A DNA stretch of 64,000 bases from Paenibacillus silviterrae (lineage in GTDB: Bacteria; Bacillota; Bacilli; Paenibacillales; NBRC-103111), in contig NZ_JASKUT010000001.1 in NCBI RefSeq assembly GCF_030167925.1, forward strand, positions 1,364,001-1,428,000. The letters run 5' to 3'. Under the pieces are notes generated by a model. It was not told the origin of the DNA, did not search any database, and saw only the letters and a program-made list of their open reading frames with translations. A program made the translations under genes and the position numbers. Each line of letters begins with the position of its first letter. Positions within the stretch are counted from its first letter, which is position 1. Shown piece by piece: positions 18,446 through 28,000 of the stretch.

Positions 18446-19408
18446 CTACCACAGACTGCTTTGGCCGATTTTTTTGGCAAGTCTATTTACGGAAATCAAT
18501 AGGATCAGGTTAATGACGTTCTTAAAGAGCCCGATGGCGGACGAATACGAGAAATTGACTATGTTAGAGGCTAAGCCGACTTTATAAACGTAAGTATCCA
18601 CGATTTCAGACGTTCTTAAATTGAGCGGGTTCTGCATGAGGAATGCTTTCTCAAAGCCGATCTCAAGCATACGTCCAACGTCCAGAATAAGCAGGATAAT
18701 GGCGATGGGAAGAATTCCCGGAAGGTCGATATGCCACATTCTTCGAAGCTTGGATGCCCCGTCTACGACGGCAGCCTCATGCAGCGAGGGATCGATGCTG
18801 GCGAGGGCCGCCAAATAAATAATGCAGCTGAAGCCAACATTTTGCCAGACTCCTGACCATACATAAATACTGCGGAAGTAGGAGGCTTCCCCCATCCAGT
18901 TGATCGGATCCATCCCGAACCATTTTACGATTTCATTAATAATGCCGATTCTCGGATCAAGCACTTGAAAGATGATGCCGACCATGACAACCACAGAAAT
19001 AAAATGCGGTGCATAGGTCACCATTTGAACCGTCTTCTTAAATTTTTCATGCATCACATAATTCAAGCTCAGGGCAAGCAGGATCGGAAACGGAAAGCCC
19101 GCAGCCAGCTGGTAAAAGCTTAGAGCCAGCGTATTCCACATAATGTTCCAGAACTCGTAGGATTCAAAGAAGCGGACAAAATGATCGAAGCCGACCCAAC
19201 TGCTCCCCCAGATCCCTTTGTTTGCGACAAAGTTCTTGAACGCAATTTGAGCACCGTACATCGGAAAGTATTTAAATATGATGATATAAGCAAACGGAAG
19301 CAGCATAAGTAAATACAACTGCCAAACCTTCCGCATGCCCTGTAGCAGCTTTTTGGATTTGATCAGACGAATCGAGGAGGAGCCTTGCTTCGCACTTGCC
19401 GTTTCCAC
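18446..19408 (-). CDS. LplB-type ABC importer permease
   Basis: An inner-membrane protein with an N-terminal cytoplasmic tail, about six helices, the LplB landmark YFPMYGAQIAFKNF near residue 55, and an EAA loop (SLHEAAVVDGASKLRRMW). The C-terminus ends KKIGQSSLW, typical of the family. GTG 19408 is placed eight bases after AGGAGG; in-frame GTG codons at 19414 and 19417 lie too close to that site. The first base of the family pair is thus slightly uncertain. Confidence 0.9.
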   Translation of the reverse strand: METASAKQGSSSIRLIKSKKLLQGMRKVWQLYLLMLLPFAYIIIFKYFPMYGAQIAFKNFVANKGIWGSSWVGFDHFVRFFESYEFWNIMWNTLALSFYQLAAGFPFPILLALSLNYVMHEKFKKTVQMVTYAPHFISVVVMVGIIFQVLDPRIGIINEIVKWFGMDPINWMGEASYFRSIYVWSGVWQNVGFSCIIYLAALASIDPSLHEAAVVDGASKLRRMWHIDLPGILPIAIILLILDVGRMLEIGFEKAFLMQNPLNLRTSEIVDTYVYKVGLASNIVNFSYSSAIGLFKNVINLILLISVNRLAKKIGQSSLW

Positions 19409-19443
19409 TTTCACCACCTCCTACGGTAATAGAACTATGCGTT

Positions 19444-20412
19444 TTATCTTCCGGCGAGCATCGCTTGGGCAAGAATCGTTTCGGCCACTTCCATGGTCTT
19501 CAGTGCATCTCCAAAGTGGGAGGAAGGCAGCGTGCCTGTCTTCAGGCAGCGGATAAATTCCTGATGCTTCGCCAAGAAGCCGCCGTATTGAAACAGCTCC
19601 TGGCCCCCCGCCATTTCACGGGCATCGTATTCAATCCCTTTGGTATCGCCGTCCGCATAAAGATAGCCCTTTGTTTCGTGTTCGGCTTCTGCGCAAATGT
19701 TAGGGGCATGCATTTCCACTGAAAAAATACGGCGGCCGCTGGACCAGCTGTTAATTAAATAGCCCATAGAGCCGTTATCAAAGTGAAGTGTGGCCGAAAT
19801 GAAATTGATATCCGGCACCTGCACCCTTTGTGTCATACTTTCTACCTTGACAACTTCTCCGCCGCACATCCAGCGCAGCGTATCGATGGAATGCACCGTG
19901 TCATCCATCATCCTGTCCCTGGCCCTTAGAAACGGCTGAATCTCCGATTTGTAGAACCGGCACACCGCATGGGTGATAGGCCCCCGCTTCAAGCATTCCT
20001 CGCGGAGCTTCGTGACCATCGGAGAGCTCCGACGTTGAAAGCTTACTTGAGTAATGCACCCGTTTTTCTCAGCTACATAAGCTAAGGCCCGTGCTTGGTG
20101 AATCGTAATCCCCAAGGGTTTCTCGATATATAAGTTTAAGCCTTGTTCGAGGCACCAAAGCCATATGTCATACATCATGTGCGGTTGACCGATGGCATAG
20201 ACCGCGTCGGGTTTGACTTCCTCGATCATCTGTTGGTAATCGGTATAACGATTGGCGATGCCATACTGGTCAGCCGTTTGCTCTAGTGCCACCGGACTCA
20301 GATCACAAATTGCGGCAATTTCAACGTCCTCCATGGCGGCTAGGGACGGGTAATGAACGGAATTCGCCATACGGCCGGCACCGATGATTGCTATTCTGAT
20401 TTTATTGGGCAT
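19444..20412 (-). CDS. Gfo/Idh/MocA family oxidoreductase
   Basis: An NAD(P)-dependent sugar dehydrogenase-like protein of 323 residues. Its Rossmann motif is IIGAGRMANSVHYPS at the N-terminus and the EKP block is LYIEKPLGI. The start at ATG 20412 has GGGAGG seven bases upstream; an upstream in-frame ATG at 20466 would lie inside the preceding gene. It sits 13 bp after the TIM-barrel isomerase gene and directly before the LplB/C/A genes. Gfo plus TIM-barrel pairs recur in the window, which hints at a shared oxidise-then-isomerise or eliminate chemistry. Confidence 0.9.
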   Translation of the reverse strand: MPNKIRIAIIGAGRMANSVHYPSLAAMEDVEIAAICDLSPVALEQTADQYGIANRYTDYQQMIEEVKPDAVYAIGQPHMMYDIWLWCLEQGLNLYIEKPLGITIHQARALAYVAEKNGCITQVSFQRRSSPMVTKLREECLKRGPITHAVCRFYKSEIQPFLRARDRMMDDTVHSIDTLRWMCGGEVVKVESMTQRVQVPDINFISATLHFDNGSMGYLINSWSSGRRIFSVEMHAPNICAEAEHETKGYLYADGDTKGIEYDAREMAGGQELFQYGGFLAKHQEFIRCLKTGTLPSSHFGDALKTMEVAETILAQAMLAGR

Positions 20413-20425
20413 GGTGGTACCTCCC

Positions 20426-21217
20426 TTATTCGAATAGTGACTTTGCATAAACGATGTCTTCCCCAATCAAACGATCAACGTCGTGCTCGTTCGTGTATTC
20501 CGCCGTTAAGCAGATCACTCCGTTATAATCACGCTGCTTCAGATAGTTCGCCACTCGAGGCCAGGATGCGAGTCCTTGACGTCCCGATGTGAAATACCGC
20601 TTCCACTCGGCGTTCTGCGCTTCAGGCCCGTTCAGCCGGTTGTAGTACGCGTTTTTCAGATTCACCATAGCTAAATACGGCCATACGATATCTAAACCGA
20701 ACTCCGGCTGTTGGCCCGCAAGAGCATCATGTGCGGAATCCCAGATCGCTCCGACACATTCCGGCGCAAGCCCGTCAAGCAGATGCAGCAGTCCCATCGA
20801 ATCGGTCACATGGTTTCCGTAATGCTGCTGCGAGCCGACCTTTACTCCATATTTTTGACATAAAGGGATTAATGCTTCCAGCTTCTCCCGCTCACGCTTC
20901 TCCGATTCCATGTACCCGAATTCATGTGAAATGGATGGCATGATTCGGATCATGGGAATCCCCGCCTCTGCACAGCCGGCAAATACCCGCTCATCCGTAC
21001 TGCTCGCGATACTAAATATGCGCAGACCGTGATCTGCGAATTGTTTGGCCAGCTCTGGAAGCTTATGCGCATTGGAGGGCTCAAGCTGATAGCCGTCCCG
21101 AAGCGGAAACTCAACGCCGTCGAAGCCCAAATCCTTTACAAACTTGCCTAACTCCCAAACGGATAATGATTTCCAAGGCTTGGTGAATACAGAGAAAGAA
21201 ATCGGTTGATTCGCCAT
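20426..21217 (-). CDS. Sugar phosphate isomerase/epimerase-like TIM-barrel protein
   Basis: An AP-endonuclease-2 fold (xylose-isomerase-like TIM barrel) protein of 263 residues. Visible blocks are LGFDGVEFPLRDG near the N-terminus, the KVGSQQHYGNHV strand, VGAIWDSAHDAL with acidic and histidine metal-ligand candidates, and a final GVICLTAEYT with a likely metal-binding Glu. ATG 21217 is preferred over GTG 21226 because GGATG lies upstream at suitable distance. It probably binds a divalent metal and isomerises, epimerises or eliminates on a keto-sugar made by the adjacent dehydrogenase. Confidence 0.86.
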   Translation of the reverse strand: MANQPISFSVFTKPWKSLSVWELGKFVKDLGFDGVEFPLRDGYQLEPSNAHKLPELAKQFADHGLRIFSIASSTDERVFAGCAEAGIPMIRIMPSISHEFGYMESEKREREKLEALIPLCQKYGVKVGSQQHYGNHVTDSMGLLHLLDGLAPECVGAIWDSAHDALAGQQPEFGLDIVWPYLAMVNLKNAYYNRLNGPEAQNAEWKRYFTSGRQGLASWPRVANYLKQRDYNGVICLTAEYTNEHDVDRLIGEDIVYAKSLFE

Positions 21218-21257
21218 GATCAGCACATCCTTTTTATATTATTGTAAAGCTAGGTGA

Positions 21258-21271
21258 TTAAAGCGTTTACA
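21258..21271 (-). promoter_or_regulatory. Candidate CcpA cre site
   Basis: Minus-strand TGTAAACGCTTTAA matches 13 of 14 cre consensus positions. It lies in the 102-bp gap between the aldo/keto reductase stop and the isomerase start and suggests an internal, glucose-repressed promoter for the transport half of the operon. Confidence 0.5.
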
Positions 21272-21319
21272 AAAGAACCTGCAGCTTTTCGATTCAGCTT
21301 TATGGAACTGACCCTGCAC

Positions 21320-22369
21320 TTAGCGAATACGGTTATGGTTCCTATTCTCGTAATAATCGGGACTGATGCCCAGTTTATCCCATACCGGCTTACTGATCCG
21401 GTTTAGCCGTTCCAATACGGCGGGACTTAGGTCAAGGGCTGCAGCCCGGGTATTAAGCTCCAGCTGCTCTACATTGCGGGAGCCCACGATGCTTGTAGTA
21501 ATCGAGCTATTGGCTATAGACCACGCCAAACAAAGCACGCTCATATGAACATCCAGCTCGTTAGCGATCTCGTACACTTCCTTCAGCAGCGCATTCATCT
21601 CCGCTTCGGCCCCTTCTTCCCCATGACGGGTTCCATGCCCTTTGCTGTGATGAAAGTGCCTCGATCTGGCCTGCATCGGCTTCACATCGGATAAATCGGC
21701 ATATTTGCCTGTTAATACTCCTTGCTGAAGAGGCATATAACCGATGACTCCTATTTGATGCTGCTCACAATAGGGTAAGATCGTATCCTCAATGGCACGT
21801 GAGACCAGGTTATACGGGAGCTCGTTGGCGATAACCTTCACGCCGGTCGCAAGGACCTCCTCCATCTGCTCGACGCCGTGATTACTGATGCCGATATATC
21901 GGATTTTCCCTTCCTTTTGCAGTTCCTGCAGCGTATGAAACACCTCGTGAACCGTTGGGGGATTGGCGATCAAATCGGCGTTGCCTGTAAAATGCTTAAT
22001 CGATAACGGCGAGACCGGCCAATGAAGCATATACAAATCGATGTAATCGGTCTGCAAGCGCTTAAGGCTATCCTCGCAGCCTTTGCGCAGCAAATCGGGT
22101 CTTGCGTTTGCCGTATTGATTTTACTGCCAATCACAGCATTGTGCCGCCGCCCTTTGAGTGAGACCCCCAAGGCAATCTCACTATTTCCCTCATTATAAA
22201 CCTCCGCTGTATCAAAATAATTCATGCCCATATCAAGCGCATAGTGTACAACTTCATTTACATCCTTTTGGCTTTGCTCACCCCAATAGGCTCCGCCGCC
22301 AAATTGCCAGCAGCCCATGCCGAGAATACTAAGATGCAGGTCAGACGCTCCGAGCCTCCGCGTTTTCAC
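21320..22369 (-). CDS. Aldo/keto reductase
   Basis: A 349-residue NADPH-dependent (beta/alpha)8 oxidoreductase of the AKR11/Tas-like group. The catalytic tetrad is visible: D and Y in FDTAEVYNEG, K in VIGSKIN and H in YMLHWPV. Late in the chain, TSIVGSRNVEQLELN is the cofactor-binding region. The start codon is GTG overlapping the mutarotase stop by four bases (GTGA). It probably interconverts a sugar aldehyde or lactol and its alcohol or lactone; FucU next to it suggests a fucose-like sugar, which is inference. Confidence 0.9.
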   Translation of the reverse strand: MKTRRLGASDLHLSILGMGCWQFGGGAYWGEQSQKDVNEVVHYALDMGMNYFDTAEVYNEGNSEIALGVSLKGRRHNAVIGSKINTANARPDLLRKGCEDSLKRLQTDYIDLYMLHWPVSPLSIKHFTGNADLIANPPTVHEVFHTLQELQKEGKIRYIGISNHGVEQMEEVLATGVKVIANELPYNLVSRAIEDTILPYCEQHQIGVIGYMPLQQGVLTGKYADLSDVKPMQARSRHFHHSKGHGTRHGEEGAEAEMNALLKEVYEIANELDVHMSVLCLAWSIANSSITTSIVGSRNVEQLELNTRAAALDLSPAVLERLNRISKPVWDKLGISPDYYENRNHNRIR

Positions 22370-22818
22370 TTTCTCCCCTCCCCTTCGGACGTCTTCCGGA
22401 CCACGCCCTTTTTCAGTATCAGATTTCCCTTAAAGGCTTGGTCGCTTGTGGCAATGACGGCGAAAGCCTCCTTGGCCCTATTGTAAAATTCGAATCTTTC
22501 TACATATTCGAAATCGACAAAATCGGCGTGACCGGTTTGAAGTATCGTTCGGTATTGCTCCCATATTCCCGGAGGATGCTCAGTGTCTCTTAGCGACATA
22601 ACCGCAGCAGGGCGTTCCACGGCATAATCCAACGGAAAATAAGGTATGACCGCTTCAAGCAGATCCTTAATAACATGCCCGTCACAACGAATGAGTCGTT
22701 TGGCCAAGGAGGCAGCCGGGAAGTTGCCGTCGGCCAGAACGATTTCATCTCCATGCCCCATCTCCATTAAAACCTGCATCAGCTGCGGTGAAATGATCGG
22801 CGGTATCCCTCTAAGCAT
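22366..22818 (-). CDS. RbsD/FucU-family sugar mutarotase
   Basis: A 150-residue protein of the RbsD/FucU family, which interconverts alpha and beta anomers. The family's N-terminal block is present (LMEMGHGDEIVLADGNFPA), with the catalytic His in GHGDE, and the FucU-like substrate stretch LRDTEHPPGIWEQYR lies in the middle. AGGAGG precedes the ATG. It is the first gene of the region B operon and divergent from the ROK regulator. FucU is closer than RbsD by the GNFPA block, so a 6-deoxy or galacto-configured hexose is plausible. Confidence 0.88.
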   Translation of the reverse strand: MLRGIPPIISPQLMQVLMEMGHGDEIVLADGNFPAASLAKRLIRCDGHVIKDLLEAVIPYFPLDYAVERPAAVMSLRDTEHPPGIWEQYRTILQTGHADFVDFEYVERFEFYNRAKEAFAVIATSDQAFKGNLILKKGVVRKTSEGEGRK

Positions 22819-22994
22819 GCATCCATTCCTCCTGAATGTTTCTGAATCATCAAGACTGGTTAATGAGTACCACCACCAGTTTTGTAAGGTTTTAAATTAT
22901 TTAATTCTATCCTATGGTGATCCTGTGTATTTATGTTATGGGAAGGCTAATTCTTATTCCTAAATTTAAACAAACTCACTGTAGGGTGTTGATT

Positions 22995-24194
22995 ATGAGC
23001 CAAATCGAGCTAAAAGACCAGAAAGGCAGCAAATTAGCCATACTGCAAGCTTTACGGGTTCACGGGAGTATGTCGCGGATCGATTTAACACGATTGACAG
23101 GACTCAGCCGGGCCACGATCTCCATCTCGATTGGAGAGCTAATGGAGAATGGGCTGGTATACGAAACCGAGAACCGTCTGGTTACCAAGGGCCGACCGGC
23201 CACCACACTGGAGCTGGTACCTCATTCTAGAGTGATACTCGGGGCCGACCTGGATCATAAAGCATGGACCCTCGGAGCCTTTGATTTACTTGGCAATGCG
23301 ATAAAGGTGATGAAAATACCCATCCATTCCTTTGAACCCGAGCATGCATTCAGTACCCTTTCGAATGAAATCACATCGTTCTCGAAGAGTCTGGATGTTT
23401 CGTCGGTTCCCTTATTAGGCTTGGGGGTCCCGGGGCTCATTGACTGGAAGCACAGGGCTATTCGCAGTGCCGCGGATTTGGGGTGGCAGCATGTCGAGGT
23501 GGCGGAGCTAATGGAGAAAGCAATCGGATGGCCGACGGTTGTCGTTAACCGTCATCGGGCCCGTGGTATGGCCGAATGCCGTTACGGCGCCGGTCAGCCG
23601 TTTCGTAACATGATCTACATTGGGGTGGGAATGGGGATCGCCGCCGGTTTTTTTATCGATCGCCAGCTAATGTCGGGGTCCATGGGAGGAGCCGGAGAAA
23701 TCGGACATATAACGATAGAACCGGAAGGTCCTCTATGTCCATGCGGAAATCAAGGCTGTCTTCAGGTGTTGTCGGCAGGCCCTGCGATTGAGCAGGAGTT
23801 CCGAAGACTGGTACGTACATACGAGCATACCTCCCCCTTCGCCGATGAATCGATGGATTTGCAATTTTTGAAAGCACATGATGTATGTGTATTAGCTGAG
23901 GCGGGAGACGATATGGCTGCTATGGTAGTGAAAAAAGCCGCCTCCTATCTTGGGATTGCAATGGCGAATTTGTTGAATACGTTTAACCCGGAGGCGATTA
24001 TATTAGGAGGTACCATACCCAATGCCAGCAGGCTGTTTGTCGATACCGCAACCAAAACGATGCGGCAGCGGGCCATGCGTCCTCTCTCCGCGGACACCAT
24101 TGTGACTACCTCGCAGTATATGGACATTGGAGGCGCTTTGGGGGCTGCGAATTTTGCCTTCGATAAGAATATTTCTCTTTCCTTCTTTAACTGA
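22995..24194 (+). CDS. ROK-family transcriptional regulator
   Basis: A NagC/XylR-type repressor of about 399 residues. The N-terminal winged helix-turn-helix (about residues 10-60, with SRIDLTRLTGLSRATISISI) precedes a ROK sugar-sensing domain with GVGMGIAAG, the GEIGHI block and the zinc motif CPCGNQGC. ATG 22995 is chosen since the conserved helix-turn-helix begins a few residues after it; an upstream ATG at 22914 would add an unrelated hydrophobic tail. It is transcribed divergently from the mutarotase gene and is the likely local regulator of that operon. Confidence 0.92.
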   Translation: MSQIELKDQKGSKLAILQALRVHGSMSRIDLTRLTGLSRATISISIGELMENGLVYETENRLVTKGRPATTLELVPHSRVILGADLDHKAWTLGAFDLLGNAIKVMKIPIHSFEPEHAFSTLSNEITSFSKSLDVSSVPLLGLGVPGLIDWKHRAIRSAADLGWQHVEVAELMEKAIGWPTVVVNRHRARGMAECRYGAGQPFRNMIYIGVGMGIAAGFFIDRQLMSGSMGGAGEIGHITIEPEGPLCPCGNQGCLQVLSAGPAIEQEFRRLVRTYEHTSPFADESMDLQFLKAHDVCVLAEAGDDMAAMVVKKAASYLGIAMANLLNTFNPEAIILGGTIPNASRLFVDTATKTMRQRAMRPLSADTIVTTSQYMDIGGALGAANFAFDKNISLSFFN

Positions 24195-24201
24195 AAGCAA
24201 A

Positions 24202-24235
24202 ACAGACCCGAAATCTCATACGAGTTCGGGTCTGT
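24202..24235. terminator. Bidirectional terminator between ROK and GNAT genes
   Basis: ACAGACCCGAA and TTCGGGTCTGT form an 11-bp stem with a 12-base loop, three bases beyond the GNAT stop codon and eight beyond the ROK stop. The minus-strand side is followed by TTTT, so termination is clearer for the GNAT gene. Confidence 0.75.
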
Positions 24236-24237
24236 GA

Positions 24238-24768
24238 CTAGGCCACATGGCTAATTAATCCAAGGTAAAGCCAAAGCACCATCAAATCCTCATCATAATA
24301 CTGTCCATTGTATTTCAAGGCACGTCGTTCCACACCATATGACTCGAAGCCCAGGGACTCATATAACCGTTTAGCAGGATGATTGTCCGATACGACGGTC
24401 AAGTTCATTTGCTCCAGTCCATCATATGCTTTTGCTTGGCTAAGTAATTCCAACAGCAGCCTTCGTCCCAACCCCTTTCCGCGGCATTCGTGTAAAACAT
24501 AAAACCCGAAAATGTTTCCTTTATGTGCCATCTTATGGCTGGTTTCACGAACGAAGGTTACTATACCTCCAAGAGAACCACGGTCATCGAAAGCCCCTAA
24601 AACAAACTTATTCTCCGTCGGTCTTATGCGTTCCTTAACCATTTCCATGGAAAACTGAGCTTCCTTCTCATACAATGATCCGAATGCCTCGGGGCTTCGT
24701 TTCAGCGCAGTCAAACGTATTTGCTGGTACAATGGAGCATCCGATTCGTTCAATACTCGAATATGCAT
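24238..24768 (-). CDS. GNAT-family N-acetyltransferase
   Basis: A 176-residue acetyl-CoA-dependent acetyltransferase. The GNAT motif A is ECRGKGLGRRLL, following GFYVLHE, and motif B contains DNHPAKRLYESLGFESYG. The early RLTALKRSPEAFGS block resembles small GNATs annotated in Bacillales. There is no operon partner: it ends convergently with the ROK gene. The acceptor substrate cannot be inferred. Confidence 0.9.
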   Translation of the reverse strand: MHIRVLNESDAPLYQQIRLTALKRSPEAFGSLYEKEAQFSMEMVKERIRPTENKFVLGAFDDRGSLGGIVTFVRETSHKMAHKGNIFGFYVLHECRGKGLGRRLLLELLSQAKAYDGLEQMNLTVVSDNHPAKRLYESLGFESYGVERRALKYNGQYYDEDLMVLWLYLGLISHVA

Positions 24769-24933
24769 GGATCCACCTCCGGCTTCAGTAGTACTCTTGC
24801 ATCCTACATGATTTCCATCAGATTACCATACCGAACTCACTTTTGAGAATCTTTTTTTACTATTCATCGTAACGGCTTGGTAAAGTTCGTCCGCCGATGG
24901 CAACGATCATGACGCATCCCATAAAACAAAAAA

Positions 24934-24950
24934 GCCGCGAATTTCGCGGC
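24934..24950 (-). terminator. Terminator of the GH59-like gene
   Basis: GCCGCGAA and TTCGCGGC form a GC-rich hairpin (the innermost bases form the loop), followed on the minus strand by TTTTTTGTTTT. It lies about 75 bp beyond the stop codon of the galactosidase gene. Confidence 0.8.
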
Positions 24951-25025
24951 AGTTAATGAGATCATGTCGATTTTGCATTGTTCCACGCGCGCATTAAATC
25001 GGGCGGGAGTAGCGATGCTCAAGCG

Positions 25026-28000
25026 TTACTTGCCTGTATTTGCAATCAAACCGGCGGTCGCGGTCTGTAAATTGATTTTTGCAGCAGCCACTTCCTCTAA
25101 TCCGGAATTCGGATTGTGCAGCACCGCTTTTGCTGTTTGCAGCGCCGAATGGAATGGCTTCCAGCTTTCCTTGGTGTACTGCTTGTGATCTTTATCTTGA
25201 TTGGCATCGTATAACTGCTGGAGCTTTTCTTTGTTTACTACCACTTTGTTGACACCCGTGATGACATCCAACCCGTCCAAGGTAAACGTACCGCCTTTCA
25301 CCACCACTTTGGCCGTATGATTAGCGGATCTCAACCCACGGAGGCTATACGATGTCTGCCTGTCTCCCTTGGCGTAAATTCTATAATTCTCATGAATCGG
25401 GATACCGTCGATATACACGTCGATCAAGGCATCCGGCGTCGCTCCGAATAAATTGAAGCCCGAGCCCTCGAATTTGTAAATCAAGCTGCTGCTGGAGCTG
25501 ATCGGCTTAGGGGTACTATAAATATGGACTCCACGGTAATCCATATAATCCTCTTGCCTCACGTTAGCTCCCAGGGAAACCTTCAGTGTATGCAGCTTCT
25601 CCTCCAAGCCTCGGACCGAGTACATCACACCGTCGGAATTCACGTTATAATTCCCGACCTCTACGCCATCAAGTTCAAAGCGATATTTTGATTTGACGGA
25701 GGTTCCGGCAAAGTAATCCAGTCCTGTACCGGTAAAGACAATGTATAAGTAAGGATCATCGTTAAAGTGCGCCCAAGCGTTCGTATCATTGGAGCCCCAG
25801 ACGTTTCCGTTCTTCCGATAAGCATAAACGATATTCGTTACGCTCTCTCCCGGGACGGCGGCTGCATAAACCGCTTGAGCTACACTGCCCGCTTGGGCGT
25901 CTGTAAGCTTCACAATATCCTTCGGAGCCAACTTCTGCACTGCCATAACGGGGTCCGTCGTTTCGATCTCCGCTTTGGTAAAGCTGGCATATTTTTCTCT
26001 CGTCACTACCTTGAGGGTGTGTATCTTATCCTCCAGATCCTTTGCCGACCAGACCACTTGATGAATTTCGCTGTTATTCACATAACTCGCTTCACCGGCT
26101 AATTGACCGTCCAAGTAAACATCCGCCTTACCGTTGGACGGGTTCGTCACGCCGAATAGCCTGATTTCGGTGCCCTTAAAAGTAATTTCAAATGAAGTGC
26201 CCGCGGATCCCCACGCGTTGGTGCTGTTGGACGACCAGCTGCCGGTAAACAATACTTTGTTTAAGGTCCCCGGTACCCTGGTCGTATCCCTGAAGCCTAC
26301 CGTCACTCCGTTCCAGACAGGTACATCCGTAGGTGCCGTCATTTGTGTACGGTTGAAGTGCGCATAGCCTGCTTGCGTATAGTTCCACTTGCCGACATAC
26401 GCGAGAGGATTCCAGCGATCGATATGCTGTAAAGCTTGCTCTTCCGTATCGAATTTTTTCCCTTGCGCACTATCATATTTAACCGAATCGTAGGCGTAGC
26501 CTTTGATCGGCTCCACGCGCAGGTTGTCTATCAGCGTTTCGTAATAGCCGGACCCTAACGCGATTCTTCCCGCCATCACAGCGGAGTCCGCGTCGGTATA
26601 TGCTGCAAGCTCTACACCGTCGAGATACAGCGTAAATACATTTTCCTTCGCCTCGAAGGCCAGGTTGTGCCAAATCTTGTTGTTGAAGCCTTCGATCGTC
26701 CCGCTTGCTACGGCCTTATCCAGCTTCAGTATTTCGTAGCTTCCGTCGGAGAACACTCGCGCATTGTACGGCGCGTGGGAGTCCGCTCCGCCTGCTTTCA
26801 CCTGTCGTACCCCAAGCAAGGCATAATTTTTTCTGCCCTCTACTTCAGGGGTATGGGTGTCCAACAGAAAATCATAGGACGCTTTGTAGTTGACCCAACG
26901 ATGATCGCCCAGCGTTGCGGTCGGGTTGCCGTTCGAAGCCGATCCGTCTCTTCCGCCCCATACAGCCCAATCCGCACCGATAATGTCAGGGGTGATTTTC
27001 TGCTGAAGCATATTACCGTGAGCTTCGGCATCCGGTATGTCCAGATCCGTACGAAGCGAGCTTCCTGCGGCCACCGGCTTCGTAGCTTTTCTCACGACCT
27101 CGAAAGCGGCCGTCTGGTCTGTGGTATAACGCGGCGTTCCGCTTCGGCGGCCGACGTAATCCCTGCCTTTTGCATCAACAGGATATGTATTGTATTCAAA
27201 ATCGTCCTTGTAAGGCAATCCCAGGATCGTATCCTTCGATAAATCGACCGGCTGCGACGCATATCCGAAGCCCGGTACTTCTGCTTCTTTATCTAACGTA
27301 GTGATCGTCACGATGGAATACGGCTTCACTTCAATCTCATACACACCATTGTTCGGCGTGATCTTACCGATCCGCTTCAACCAGTTCGCGTCGTAGCTTT
27401 GACCTGCGTCTGCGCCGCGCGTTTCCCATACGTAAACCGGTGCGTTTTCTTTCCCGCTCAGATGCTTCGCTTGGATCTGATATTTGCGCGTGTTTTTCGT
27501 GTTATTAGCAAAAACCGTTGTATAATCGTCCGTTGAGGGATCCTTCAAGGTCATGTAGTTATGAGTGCTTGTGTCGACATCCACGCCTCCGTCGAAGAAA
27601 GCGCCGTCACTGAAGGTCGCATCCTGAACATACATCCATCGTTCATTCTCCGGAGTCGTGTGATCATCGTGGCCGACGAAGTTCATGACATGACGGACTC
27701 CTTGCAGACCGCCGTCTACCTCGTAAAAGCCGGACCACGGATCATATGCGCTGATCAGATGCTTAGGATTATAGGCTGAGCCTTCATAAAAGGCCGCGAC
27801 GGAAGGCTGAAAATCAAACGATACCGCTCTCAGCGGATTTCTTCCCGCACCTGTCCATGTATAAACGGAAATGATCCGCGAGGTAACGTCGACGATGCCT
27901 GCCTTTCCTCCAAGCCCGTTATACTGAGGCTCCATATTTTGACGATAGCGGGCGTTGATCATCGGTGCAATTCCTTCCGAAACCCATATCTCCTTCGGCT

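Noticed and set aside
26667..27242. 191-codon plus-strand frame opposite the GH59-like gene
   Set aside because: Antisense shadow frame within a well-supported 1280-residue gene.
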